Shown one piece after another: positions 53,523-61,071 of a DNA stretch of 64,000 bases. This DNA comes from Nesterenkonia sedimenti. Lineage in GTDB: Bacteria > Actinomycetota > Actinomycetes > Actinomycetales > Micrococcaceae. Made by a program: the position numbers and the translations under genes. The stretch lies in contig NZ_JABAHY010000011.1 of NCBI RefSeq assembly GCF_012641515.1, forward strand, positions 22,598-86,597. The letters are read 5' to 3'. The notes beneath the pieces were generated by a model. The model saw nothing but the letters and a program-made list of their open reading frames with translations, made no database searches and was not told where the DNA came from. Position 1 is the first letter of the stretch; each line of letters opens with the position of its first letter.

Positions 53523-55105
53523 TGACCGCCAGCGTGACCGGATGCAGCATCGACCAAGACGAGGAAGCAATCGTCATCATCGGCTCGGGAGCCGGTGGCG
53601 GCACACTCGCCCATGAACTCACCAGCAAAGGAATCCCTGTCGTCGTTCTGGAAGCCGGGCCTTATCTGGCCCATGACGACTACGTGAACAACGAATGGGA
53701 ATCCTTCAACCAGATGGCCTGGCTGGACCCCAGGACCACCTCTGGGTCCTGGAGGATCGCCCGCGACTTCCCAAACCTGCCGGCCTGGCTGGTAAAGGCA
53801 GTCGGTGGAACCACCACACACTGGTCCGGGGCCACCCCGCGGTTCAAGGCGCACGAGTTCAAGACCCGCAGCGTCTACGGCCGGGTCGAGGGCGCGAATC
53901 TGCTCGACTGGCCCATCGGCATCGAAGACCTCGCACCCTATTACGACCGCGCAGAGAAGGCCATGGGCTCCACCCATGTGCACGGACGGCCACCGCTGCC
54001 GGCGAATAACAACTACAAAGTCTTCGCCAACGGAGCGGAGAAAGTCGGCTATAAGTTCTACGCCACCGGCCCCTATGCCACCAATGCCGAGGAATATGAC
54101 GGGCGCCCGGCCTCCATTCAGGACGGGTTCAACTTCCAAGGAGATAAGAACAAGTCAAAATGGTCCATCCTGGTCCGGGAGATGCCCCGGGCGGAGAAGA
54201 CTGGGCTGCTGGATCTTCGTCCCCGCTCACAGGCGGTGCAGGTCACCCACGATGCCGAAGGGCGAGCCGATGCGGTGCTGTACCTGGACAAGGACGGTAA
54301 CCTGCACCGCCAGGCCGCTAAGCTGGTCTGCCTGGCCGGCAACTCCATCGAGACGCCTCGGCTGCTGCTGCTTTCGGGCACGCCCCGGTTCCCCGATGGG
54401 CTCGCCAACTCCTCTGGGCAAGTGGGCCGAAACTACATGCGTCACCTCACTGGCACAGTCTGGGGGTACTTCGACAAACCTGTGCGGATGTACCGCGGCG
54501 AGACAATGGCCGGGGTGATCTCCGATGAATCTACCCATGATCCCGACCGAGGGTTCGCAGGTGGCTACTACATGGAGACCATTTCCCTGGGCCCGGCCTT
54601 CATGGCGGCCTTCGTCGAACCGGGGGCGTGGGGCCCAGACTTCACCAGCCTGCTGGATTCATATACCAACAGTGCCGGCATGTGGATCGTAGGCGAGGAT
54701 ATGCCCCAGGAGACCAACCGGGTCACCCTCAACACCAACGCCAAGGATGAGAACGGGCTGCCTGTGCCCAATGTTCATTATGACGACCACCCCAATGACA
54801 TTGCTATGCGAGAGCATGCCTATGCAGCAGGGGAGAAGGTCTACCAAGCGGTCGGGGCGCAGGGCACGCACCGCACAGCGCCCTATCCCTCCACCCATAA
54901 CCTGGGCACTGCGCGGATGAGCGAACGTCCGGAAGACGGCGTCGTCGACAAATGGGGCCGAACCCATGACGTGCCGAATCTGTTCATCTCCGATGGATCC
55001 GTCTTCACCACTGGGGCTGCCGCCAACCCCACTCTGACCATCGTGGCCCTGGCTATCCGGCAGGCTGAATACATCGCCGATCAGCTGAAGACCCAACAGA
55101 TCTAG
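53522..55105 (+). CDS. GMC family oxidoreductase
   Basis: 527-residue FAD enzyme of the glucose-methanol-choline family (GTG at 53519 is an alternative start and overlaps the previous stop). FAD motif is VIIGSGAGGGTLAHELTSKG, with WLVKAVGGTTTHWSGATPRF and DGSVFTTGAAANPTLTIVALA at the C-terminus, and a His near STHNLGTAR. These fit the gluconate/sorbosone-dehydrogenase-like branch that works with a subunit 3. The substrate is a sugar, polyol or sugar acid (inference). No cytochrome c subunit gene is nearby. Confidence 0.92.
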   Translation: MTASVTGCSIDQDEEAIVIIGSGAGGGTLAHELTSKGIPVVVLEAGPYLAHDDYVNNEWESFNQMAWLDPRTTSGSWRIARDFPNLPAWLVKAVGGTTTHWSGATPRFKAHEFKTRSVYGRVEGANLLDWPIGIEDLAPYYDRAEKAMGSTHVHGRPPLPANNNYKVFANGAEKVGYKFYATGPYATNAEEYDGRPASIQDGFNFQGDKNKSKWSILVREMPRAEKTGLLDLRPRSQAVQVTHDAEGRADAVLYLDKDGNLHRQAAKLVCLAGNSIETPRLLLLSGTPRFPDGLANSSGQVGRNYMRHLTGTVWGYFDKPVRMYRGETMAGVISDESTHDPDRGFAGGYYMETISLGPAFMAAFVEPGAWGPDFTSLLDSYTNSAGMWIVGEDMPQETNRVTLNTNAKDENGLPVPNVHYDDHPNDIAMREHAYAAGEKVYQAVGAQGTHRTAPYPSTHNLGTARMSERPEDGVVDKWGRTHDVPNLFISDGSVFTTGAAANPTLTIVALAIRQAEYIADQLKTQQI

Positions 55106-55130
55106 GAGCACAGTTAATAAATATTCACTG

Positions 55131-55145
55131 TCTCACAATTTGAGA
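55131..55145. promoter_or_regulatory. TCTCA-N5-TGAGA palindrome
   Basis: Perfect 5-bp arms with a CAATT centre in the gap after the GMC gene. A possible operator; owner unknown. Confidence 0.35.
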
Positions 55146-55189
55146 AATGCCCGGGATCCCGCGAGATCCTACCTATGCGGCTATTACCC

Positions 55190-55205
55190 TGTGAACTGGC
55201 TCACA
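55190..55205. promoter_or_regulatory. CRP/GlxR-type site upstream of the symporter operon
   Basis: TGTGA-ACTGGC-TCACA, an exact match to the CRP/GlxR consensus, extended to CCTGTGA...TCACAGG (55188-55207). It lies about 72 nt before the first transporter gene. Confidence 0.75.
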
Positions 55206-55276
55206 GGTCCGACGTGTGCCAAAAACTGCAAGTTCGCAGCCGCAGGTGAGCGCTCGCACGATCCGAGGAGGAATGA

Positions 55277-55570
55277 GTGGACGAAGCTCCGGGCAAGAAA
55301 AGGATGAAAGAGCCCGTACAGAAGGCCTGGATCTGGTGGGTACTGGCTGCACTAGTGGTGTTCAACGCGCCCTGGTACCTCCCAGAAGGAATGATCGAGC
55401 CCTATATCTTCGGCATTCCCGCATGGGTGCTTCTGGTCCTGTTCCTCTCCGTCCTGCTCAGCGCCTTCCTGCACTGGGTAGCACGCAGCCAATGGGACAT
55501 CCTCGAAGATGAGGAAGAGGCCGCCTTCGCCGAAGAACGCCGGCGCAAAGCAGAGGAGGCAGGCCGATGA
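55277..55570 (+). CDS. Small membrane protein upstream of symporter
   Basis: 97-residue protein starting with GTG after AGGAGGAATGA. Two membrane segments (about 18-35 and 44-68) precede a charged Glu/Arg tail with EEEAAFAEERRRKAEE. It overlaps the symporter gene by 4 nt (ATGA). Proteins of this size and layout are common ahead of SSS symporters and may be an accessory subunit; this is inference. Confidence 0.78.
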   Translation: MDEAPGKKRMKEPVQKAWIWWVLAALVVFNAPWYLPEGMIEPYIFGIPAWVLLVLFLSVLLSAFLHWVARSQWDILEDEEEAAFAEERRRKAEEAGR

Positions 55571-57153
55571 GCGCAACAGCGACTATGAGTCAGCTCATCC
55601 TCGCCATGGATGACGAAACTATGGACGAGCAGCTGAGCTTCGCCGGCGCCGACGCCATCATTATCCTCTGCCTCTACGCGGCAGCGATGATCCTCATCGG
55701 CTATATGTCCGGACGCGGCAAAGCCCTGGGCAAAAGCGTCTCCGACTACTACCTGGCCAGCCGGAACCTGGGCATCATCACCCTGTTCTTCACCCTCTAC
55801 GCCACTCAATACTCGGGCAACACTGTGGTCGGCTACGCCCCACAGGCCTACCGAGAAGGGTTCTCCTGGCTGCAGTCCATCCCCTTCTTCACCCTGATCA
55901 TCGGTGTCTACCTCCTGTTCGCCCCCCGACTGTATGCAGTGGGCAAGCGGGAGAACTTCGTGACCCCCACCGACTGGATCACCAAACGCTTCCAGTCCAG
56001 ATCAGTGACCATCCTCGCCATCATCCTGATGCTCTGGGGCCTGGCCAACTACCTCTTGGAGCAGCTGGTGGCCATCGGCCACGCCGTCTCCGGGCTGACC
56101 GCCGGGACCATCCCATACCACTGGGCAGTGCTGGGCTTCATCGTGGTCATGCTGACCTATGAATGGCTCGGCGGGATGCGCGCGGTGGCCATCACCGACA
56201 TGCTCCAAGGCATCATCCTGATGGTCGGCATCGTGATCATGATCACCGGTGCCTTCGTGCTCAGCGGGGCAAATGTCCCCGACCTCATGCAGTCCATGGC
56301 CCAGGACCACCCAGACCGGATCGGAGTCCCAGACACCCTGACCTCGATCAACTGGGTCTCCATGCTTGTCCTGGTCGGCTTCGGTGCAGCGATGTACCCC
56401 CATGCCATCCAGCGGGTCTACTCCTCCCGCTCCGAACGAATCCTGAAACGGTCCATGGGCCGGATGGCCTGGATGCCGTTCATCACCTCAGGGTTCGTCT
56501 TCATCGTCGGCATCATCTGCATCGACCTCTACCCGGGACTGGATGTCTCCGCCTCCGAGGAACTGGTGGGCATGCTGGCCAATGATGTGGCCGGGCTCAA
56601 CCCGTTCTTCTACTGGGCAATGGTGATCCTCTTCGGCGCGGTGGTCGGAGCCATCGTCTCCACCGCAGACTCGGTGCTGCTGAGCTTCTCCTCGATGGTC
56701 TCCCACGACATCTACGGCAAATACATCAACCCCAAGGCCGATGACCAGCGCAAGGTGCGCGTGGGCAAGATCGTGGGACTGATCATGGTCGCCGTGCTGC
56801 TCTGGGTGGCCTGGAACCCACCGGGCACCCTCTACCAGATCTTCGTGCTGAAGTTCGAGATCCTGGTCCAGGTGGCACCTGCCTTTGTGCTGGGGCTCTA
56901 CTGGAAACGCCTGGCGGCCTGGCCGGTGTTCATCGGTATGCTCGTCGGCGCCACCGTGGCTGGTGCAATGACCTTGACCGGAAACAGCACTATCCTGGGT
57001 ATCCACGGCGGAACCTACGGCCTGCTGCTGAACTTCGCGATCTGTGTGATCGGATCGCTGCTGTTCCCGCCGAAGCGGGCAGTCCAGGAGAAGAACTACG
57101 AAATGACCAACTTGGAGCGTTCGGTAGAGATCAAACCGACCAAGCAGGTCTGA
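55567..57153 (+). CDS. Sodium:solute symporter (SSS) family protein
   Basis: 528-residue polytopic symporter with about 13 membrane segments. The N-terminus reads SDYYLASRNLGIITLFFTLYATQYSGN, followed by the conserved sodium-site segments AVVGAIVSTADSVLLSFSSM. It lies in the IclR/GMC cluster and presumably imports the substrate that the GMC enzyme oxidises. The AEC gene follows 4 nt after its stop. Confidence 0.92.
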   Translation: MSATATMSQLILAMDDETMDEQLSFAGADAIIILCLYAAAMILIGYMSGRGKALGKSVSDYYLASRNLGIITLFFTLYATQYSGNTVVGYAPQAYREGFSWLQSIPFFTLIIGVYLLFAPRLYAVGKRENFVTPTDWITKRFQSRSVTILAIILMLWGLANYLLEQLVAIGHAVSGLTAGTIPYHWAVLGFIVVMLTYEWLGGMRAVAITDMLQGIILMVGIVIMITGAFVLSGANVPDLMQSMAQDHPDRIGVPDTLTSINWVSMLVLVGFGAAMYPHAIQRVYSSRSERILKRSMGRMAWMPFITSGFVFIVGIICIDLYPGLDVSASEELVGMLANDVAGLNPFFYWAMVILFGAVVGAIVSTADSVLLSFSSMVSHDIYGKYINPKADDQRKVRVGKIVGLIMVAVLLWVAWNPPGTLYQIFVLKFEILVQVAPAFVLGLYWKRLAAWPVFIGMLVGATVAGAMTLTGNSTILGIHGGTYGLLLNFAICVIGSLLFPPKRAVQEKNYEMTNLERSVEIKPTKQV

Positions 57154-57157
57154 GCCT

Positions 57158-58114
57158 GTGGCAGCGGTCCTGACCGGCTTCGTGGTGATCTGGACGATCA
57201 TCGTCGTCGGCTATGCCCTCGGGAAGTCCCGGGTCATCGACCGCTCCGCACGGGTGGTGCTCTCAAAGACCGTGTTCTTTGTGGCCTCACCCTGTCTGCT
57301 GTTCGTCACAGTCGCCGACTCCGATCTGGAGTCGGCACTGGGGCCACATTTCGTCATCGCCGCCGCCGGGGCAATCGGAGCCTTCCTGCTCTACCTGCTC
57401 TTCGGAGCGATCTTCTCCCGGCGCCCGGCCGAGGAGCGGATGGTCGGGGGACTGGTGGCCAGCTTCTCCAACTCGGTCAACCTCGGACTGCCGCTGCTGG
57501 TCTACGTGCTCGACGACGCCTCCCTGGTCGTCCCCGTGGTGCTCTTCCAGTTGGGTTTTCTGATCCCTGGCGGTGTGATCTGCATTGAAGTGCTGGTCAG
57601 CCGGCGTCGTCGTCGGGCCTCCCGGCCTGGGCGCCGGGGTTCAGAGGCGCTGCGCTATCTCAAAGTGGCCTTCAATCCGATTGTGGTCGGTTCCCTGCTG
57701 GGGATGCTCTTCGCCTGGCAGGGCTGGTCGCTGCCGCTGGTGCTGGATGAGTCTGTGACCCTGATGGCCGGAGCAGCGATTCCGATGACCCTGCTCTCCT
57801 TCGGGCTCTCCCTGGTGGGACAGGGGTTCCTGCGGGCCAGTGCCGAGGACTGGAAGGATATTGCGGCGGCATCAATCATCAAACTGGCCATCCACCCCGC
57901 GTTGGCCTACCTCTTGGCGGTCTTCGTCTTCGGGCTCGAGGGCAGCCAGCTCATCGGCGCGGTGCTCATGGCAGCCCTGCCCAGCGGACAGAATGTGCTG
58001 GTCACCGCCACCCGGTATGAGGCGGGGGAGGACCTCGCCCGCAACACCATCCTGCTGACCACCTTCACCGCCATCCCCACCACAGTGCTCATCGCGTTCT
58101 TACTGGGCGCCTGA
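57158..58114 (+). CDS. AEC (auxin efflux carrier) family transporter
   Basis: 318-residue membrane transporter with about ten segments. Family features are LSKTVFFVASPCLLFVTVADS, FSNSVNLGLPLLVYVLDD and GAVLMAALPSGQNVLVTATRY. Bacterial members carry malate, malonate and similar acids. In this operon it could export the oxidised acid product or import a second acid. GTG start. Confidence 0.9.
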   Translation: MAAVLTGFVVIWTIIVVGYALGKSRVIDRSARVVLSKTVFFVASPCLLFVTVADSDLESALGPHFVIAAAGAIGAFLLYLLFGAIFSRRPAEERMVGGLVASFSNSVNLGLPLLVYVLDDASLVVPVVLFQLGFLIPGGVICIEVLVSRRRRRASRPGRRGSEALRYLKVAFNPIVVGSLLGMLFAWQGWSLPLVLDESVTLMAGAAIPMTLLSFGLSLVGQGFLRASAEDWKDIAAASIIKLAIHPALAYLLAVFVFGLEGSQLIGAVLMAALPSGQNVLVTATRYEAGEDLARNTILLTTFTAIPTTVLIAFLLGA

Positions 58115-58127
58115 GCCCGGCGAAACG

Positions 58128-58133
58128 TATGCT
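58128..58133 (+). promoter_or_regulatory. -10 element for leaderless mtr
   Basis: TATGCT ends 6 nt before the ATG at 58140, so mtr has its own promoter apart from the transporter operon. Confidence 0.5.
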
Positions 58134-58139
58134 GGCACT

Positions 58140-59564
58140 ATGGCCTCATATGACCTCGCAATCATCGGCTCCGGATCCGGAAACTCCCTGATCACACCTC
58201 ATTGGGATAATAAACGCGTTGCCCTGGCGGATAAAGGGATCGACGCCACCGGAGCCTTCGGCGGAACCTGCCTCAACGTGGGGTGCATCCCCACCAAAAT
58301 GTTCGTCCGCCCCTCTGCACTGGCCCGCATCCCAGAGGAAGCCGCACGCGTCGGCGTCACCCAGCAGACCCTGGCAGCCGACTGGCCGGCCATCCGCGAC
58401 CGGGTCTTCGCCCGGGTGGATGCGATCTCCGAGCGCGGGAAGGAATACCGCCAAGAGCTGGAGAACGTCGACCTCATCTCAGAGAAGGTCACCTTGACCT
58501 CACCGAAGTCCTTCCGCACTGAATCCGGTCAGGACATCGAGGCCGAACAGTTGGTCATCGCCGCCGGCTCCCGCCCGGAACTGCCTGAGGTCCCCGGCAT
58601 TGAACTACCCCAGGTGCACACCTCTGAGACTGTCATGCGGCTGGAGACCCTGCCGCAGCGCATCCTGATAGTCGGCGGTGGCTATATCGCCTGCGAATTC
58701 GCCGGTATCTTCTCCGGACTCGGCTCCGAGGTCATCCAGATCAACCGCAGCGAAGGGCTGATGAACCAGCTCGACCACGAGATCTCAGCCGCCTACTCCG
58801 CCGAGGCGCAGACGAACTGGACCGTGCGCTATGAGCGCACCCTCGGGGCAGTCGAACCCAGCGGCGAGAAGGTCACCGCCCACCTGGTGACCTCCGATGG
58901 CCGGGCCGAGGAATGTGAGGTCGACATCGTGCTGGTGGCCATCGGCCGCCGGCCCAACAGTGACCTCGTTGGCGCCGAGGAGGCCGGACTCGACCTGCAC
59001 CCTGATGGCCGGATCGTCGTCGATGAGTACCAGCGGGTACTTAGCGGCGGGACCCCCGTTGAAGGGCTCTATGCCCTCGGTGACATCAGCTCCGAGCCGA
59101 TGCTCAAACACGTCGCCAACTACGAGGCCCGGGTGGTTGCCCATAATCTGGAGAACCCCCAGCAGCTGCAGCCGATCCAGAATCTTCCGATCCCCTCCGC
59201 AGTGTTCTCCCACCCTGAGATCGCGCAGGTGGGGATGACTGAGCATCAGGCCGCAGCGAGCATCGGCTCAGAGAATGTGACCACTAAGACCCAGCGCTAC
59301 GGCGACACCGCCTATGGCTGGGCGATGGAGGACACCTACGGGGTCTTCAAAGTCATCGCCGATAAGCGCAATGGCCAACTCCTGGGCGCCCACGCCATGG
59401 GGTACCAGGCATCCAACCTCATCCAACCGGTGGTTCATGCCATGAGCTTCGGCCAGGATGCGCAGACCGTTGCACGAGGACAGTACTGGATCCACCCCGC
59501 CCTGATGGAGGTCACCGAGAACGCCCTGCTGGGACTGGATGTCCCACCTCCGGCGAGCGTCTGA
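58140..59564 (+). CDS. mtr: Mycothione reductase
   Basis: NADPH-dependent flavoenzyme that reduces mycothiol disulfide in actinobacteria. It has 474 residues. FAD motif IIGSGSGNSLI, redox pair in GGTCLNVGCIPTKM, NAD motif IVGGGYIACEFAGIFSGLG, and the C-terminal His in YWIHPALMEVTENAL. Mycothiol is limited to Actinobacteria, so this gene is a lineage marker. A DsbA-fold mycothiol-type protein is next. Confidence 0.94.
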   Translation: MASYDLAIIGSGSGNSLITPHWDNKRVALADKGIDATGAFGGTCLNVGCIPTKMFVRPSALARIPEEAARVGVTQQTLAADWPAIRDRVFARVDAISERGKEYRQELENVDLISEKVTLTSPKSFRTESGQDIEAEQLVIAAGSRPELPEVPGIELPQVHTSETVMRLETLPQRILIVGGGYIACEFAGIFSGLGSEVIQINRSEGLMNQLDHEISAAYSAEAQTNWTVRYERTLGAVEPSGEKVTAHLVTSDGRAEECEVDIVLVAIGRRPNSDLVGAEEAGLDLHPDGRIVVDEYQRVLSGGTPVEGLYALGDISSEPMLKHVANYEARVVAHNLENPQQLQPIQNLPIPSAVFSHPEIAQVGMTEHQAAASIGSENVTTKTQRYGDTAYGWAMEDTYGVFKVIADKRNGQLLGAHAMGYQASNLIQPVVHAMSFGQDAQTVARGQYWIHPALMEVTENALLGLDVPPPASV

Positions 59565-59654
59565 ACTGTTCCGGTGTCAACGACCGAAGGAATGAGCAGG
59601 ACCGGCCGGTGGTTGTCACGGTCGGAACCTCAACCGAATGAAAGGAACCACCCC

Positions 59655-60254
59655 ATGGCTGAGCGCGTTGATTTCTGGTTCGATCCCATCTGCCCCTTCG
59701 CCTATGTCACCTCCCGCTGGATGCTGGAGGTCGAGAAGGTTCGCGATGTTGAGGTTCAGTGGCATGTGATGAGCCTCGGGGTGCTCAATGAGAAGGGCAA
59801 CCCCGCACCCACCGAGGACGAGGACATCCTGGCCCGGTGGATTCCGGCCCGGACCTCCACCATCGTCGCCCAGAGCGCCCCGGAGAAGATCGGCGATTTC
59901 TACACCGCCATCGGCACCGAGATCCACGCCAAGGGGCAGCGCGACTTCGAGGCAGCATCCCGGACCGCCCTGGCCGCCATCGGACTGGATGAGGCACTGG
60001 TGGAGGAGGCCAAGACCGATAAGCATGATGAGGTCATGCGGGCCTCACACCATGAGGGCATCTCCAAGGTGGGCCAGGATGTGGGCACACCCATCGTGTC
60101 CTTCGGCGACACCGCGTTCTTCGGTCCGGTGGTCACCCGGGTGCCCACCGGTGAGGAGGCCGGCAAGATCTTTGACGGCGCCGTCGCCCTGGCCGGCTAC
60201 CCCTACTTCTTCGAGCTCAAGCGCACCCGCACTGAGCGTCCCCAGGTGGACTAG
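59655..60254 (+). CDS. Mycothiol-dependent DsbA-fold oxidoreductase (Rv2466c-like)
   Basis: 199-residue DsbA-fold protein from the ATG at 59655. It resembles M. tuberculosis Rv2466c: VDFWFDPICPFAYVTSRWMLEV, then QDVGTPIVSFGDTAFFGPV and PYFFELKRTRTE. Rv2466c has CPWC at the active site. Here it is Cys13-Pro-Phe-Ala16, so only the first Cys remains, and a mixed disulfide with mycothiol must do the work. An in-frame extension from 59574 is not supported. It lies after mtr. Confidence 0.88.
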   Translation: MAERVDFWFDPICPFAYVTSRWMLEVEKVRDVEVQWHVMSLGVLNEKGNPAPTEDEDILARWIPARTSTIVAQSAPEKIGDFYTAIGTEIHAKGQRDFEAASRTALAAIGLDEALVEEAKTDKHDEVMRASHHEGISKVGQDVGTPIVSFGDTAFFGPVVTRVPTGEEAGKIFDGAVALAGYPYFFELKRTRTERPQVD

Positions 60255-60261
60255 TAGCGTT

Positions 60262-61038
60262 TCAGCCCTTGCGGATGACCTTGTGCTGGGCTGCCTGGGC
60301 CACCGGTCGGATCACGATCTGATCGAGGTTCACGTGGTGAGGCAGGGTCACCGCATGGGTGATGACCTCGGCGATGTCCTCGGCCACCAGGGGCTTATCG
60401 ACACCGGCGTAGACCTTCTCGGCTGCTGAGGCATCCCCGCGGAGCCGTTTGGCGGAGAACTCCTCGGTTTTGACCATTCCGGGCAGAACCTCGATGACCC
60501 GCACGTTATGCTCGGCCTCTTCCAGCCGCAGTGCACCGGTGAGCCCGTGCTGGCCGAATTTCGCTGCGTTGTAGCCTGCTCCGCCTTCATAGGAGACCAG
60601 TCCGGCGGTGGAGGTCAGGTTCAGGATGGTTCCCTCACCGTGGGCGCGCAGCATGGGCAGAAAGGCCTGGGTGACATTGAGCGTGCCCAGGACATTGACC
60701 TCGTACATCCAGCGCCAGTCATCGACTTTTCCAGATGCCACCGGGTCCACGCCCAGAGCGCCTCCGGCGTTGTTGATCAGGGTGTCGATCCCGCCGGCCT
60801 CGGTGACTTCTTGGACTGCGGCGGCGACCTGATCGGCATCGGTGACGTCGCAGACGATCGGGATGATGCCCTCCTGCTCGGCCAGATGCTCGAGCTTCTC
60901 CGCCCGGCGGGCCACTGCGAAGACCCGCCAACCCTCGGCGGTCAGACGAAGCGCGGTGGCGGCCCCGATTCCGGAGGAGGCCCCGGTGACCAGAGCGCTG
61001 CGGGTGCTTGCATCAGAAACCTGTGATTCAGCAATCAT
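60262..61038 (-). CDS. Short-chain dehydrogenase/reductase
   Basis: 258-residue SDR. Cofactor motif is VTGASSGIGAATALRL, the NNAG motif is INNAGGALG, and the catalytic Ser and YxxxK are in NLTSTAGLVSYEG and GYNAAKFGQHG. The cofactor residue after the second strand (VARRAEKLE) fits NADPH. The substrate is not known. It is convergent with the DsbA-like gene and divergent from valS. Confidence 0.92.
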   Translation of the reverse strand: MIAESQVSDASTRSALVTGASSGIGAATALRLTAEGWRVFAVARRAEKLEHLAEQEGIIPIVCDVTDADQVAAAVQEVTEAGGIDTLINNAGGALGVDPVASGKVDDWRWMYEVNVLGTLNVTQAFLPMLRAHGEGTILNLTSTAGLVSYEGGAGYNAAKFGQHGLTGALRLEEAEHNVRVIEVLPGMVKTEEFSAKRLRGDASAAEKVYAGVDKPLVAEDIAEVITHAVTLPHHVNLDQIVIRPVAQAAQHKVIRKG

Positions 61039-61044
61039 GTTTCA

Positions 61045-61050
61045 ACACTA
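61045..61050 (-). promoter_or_regulatory. -10 element for leaderless SDR gene
   Basis: Minus-strand TAGTGT ends 6 nt before the ATG at 61038. The start codons of this gene and valS are only about 34 bp apart. Confidence 0.4.
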
Positions 61051-61071
61051 GTACGTGCCACAATGGGAGGT

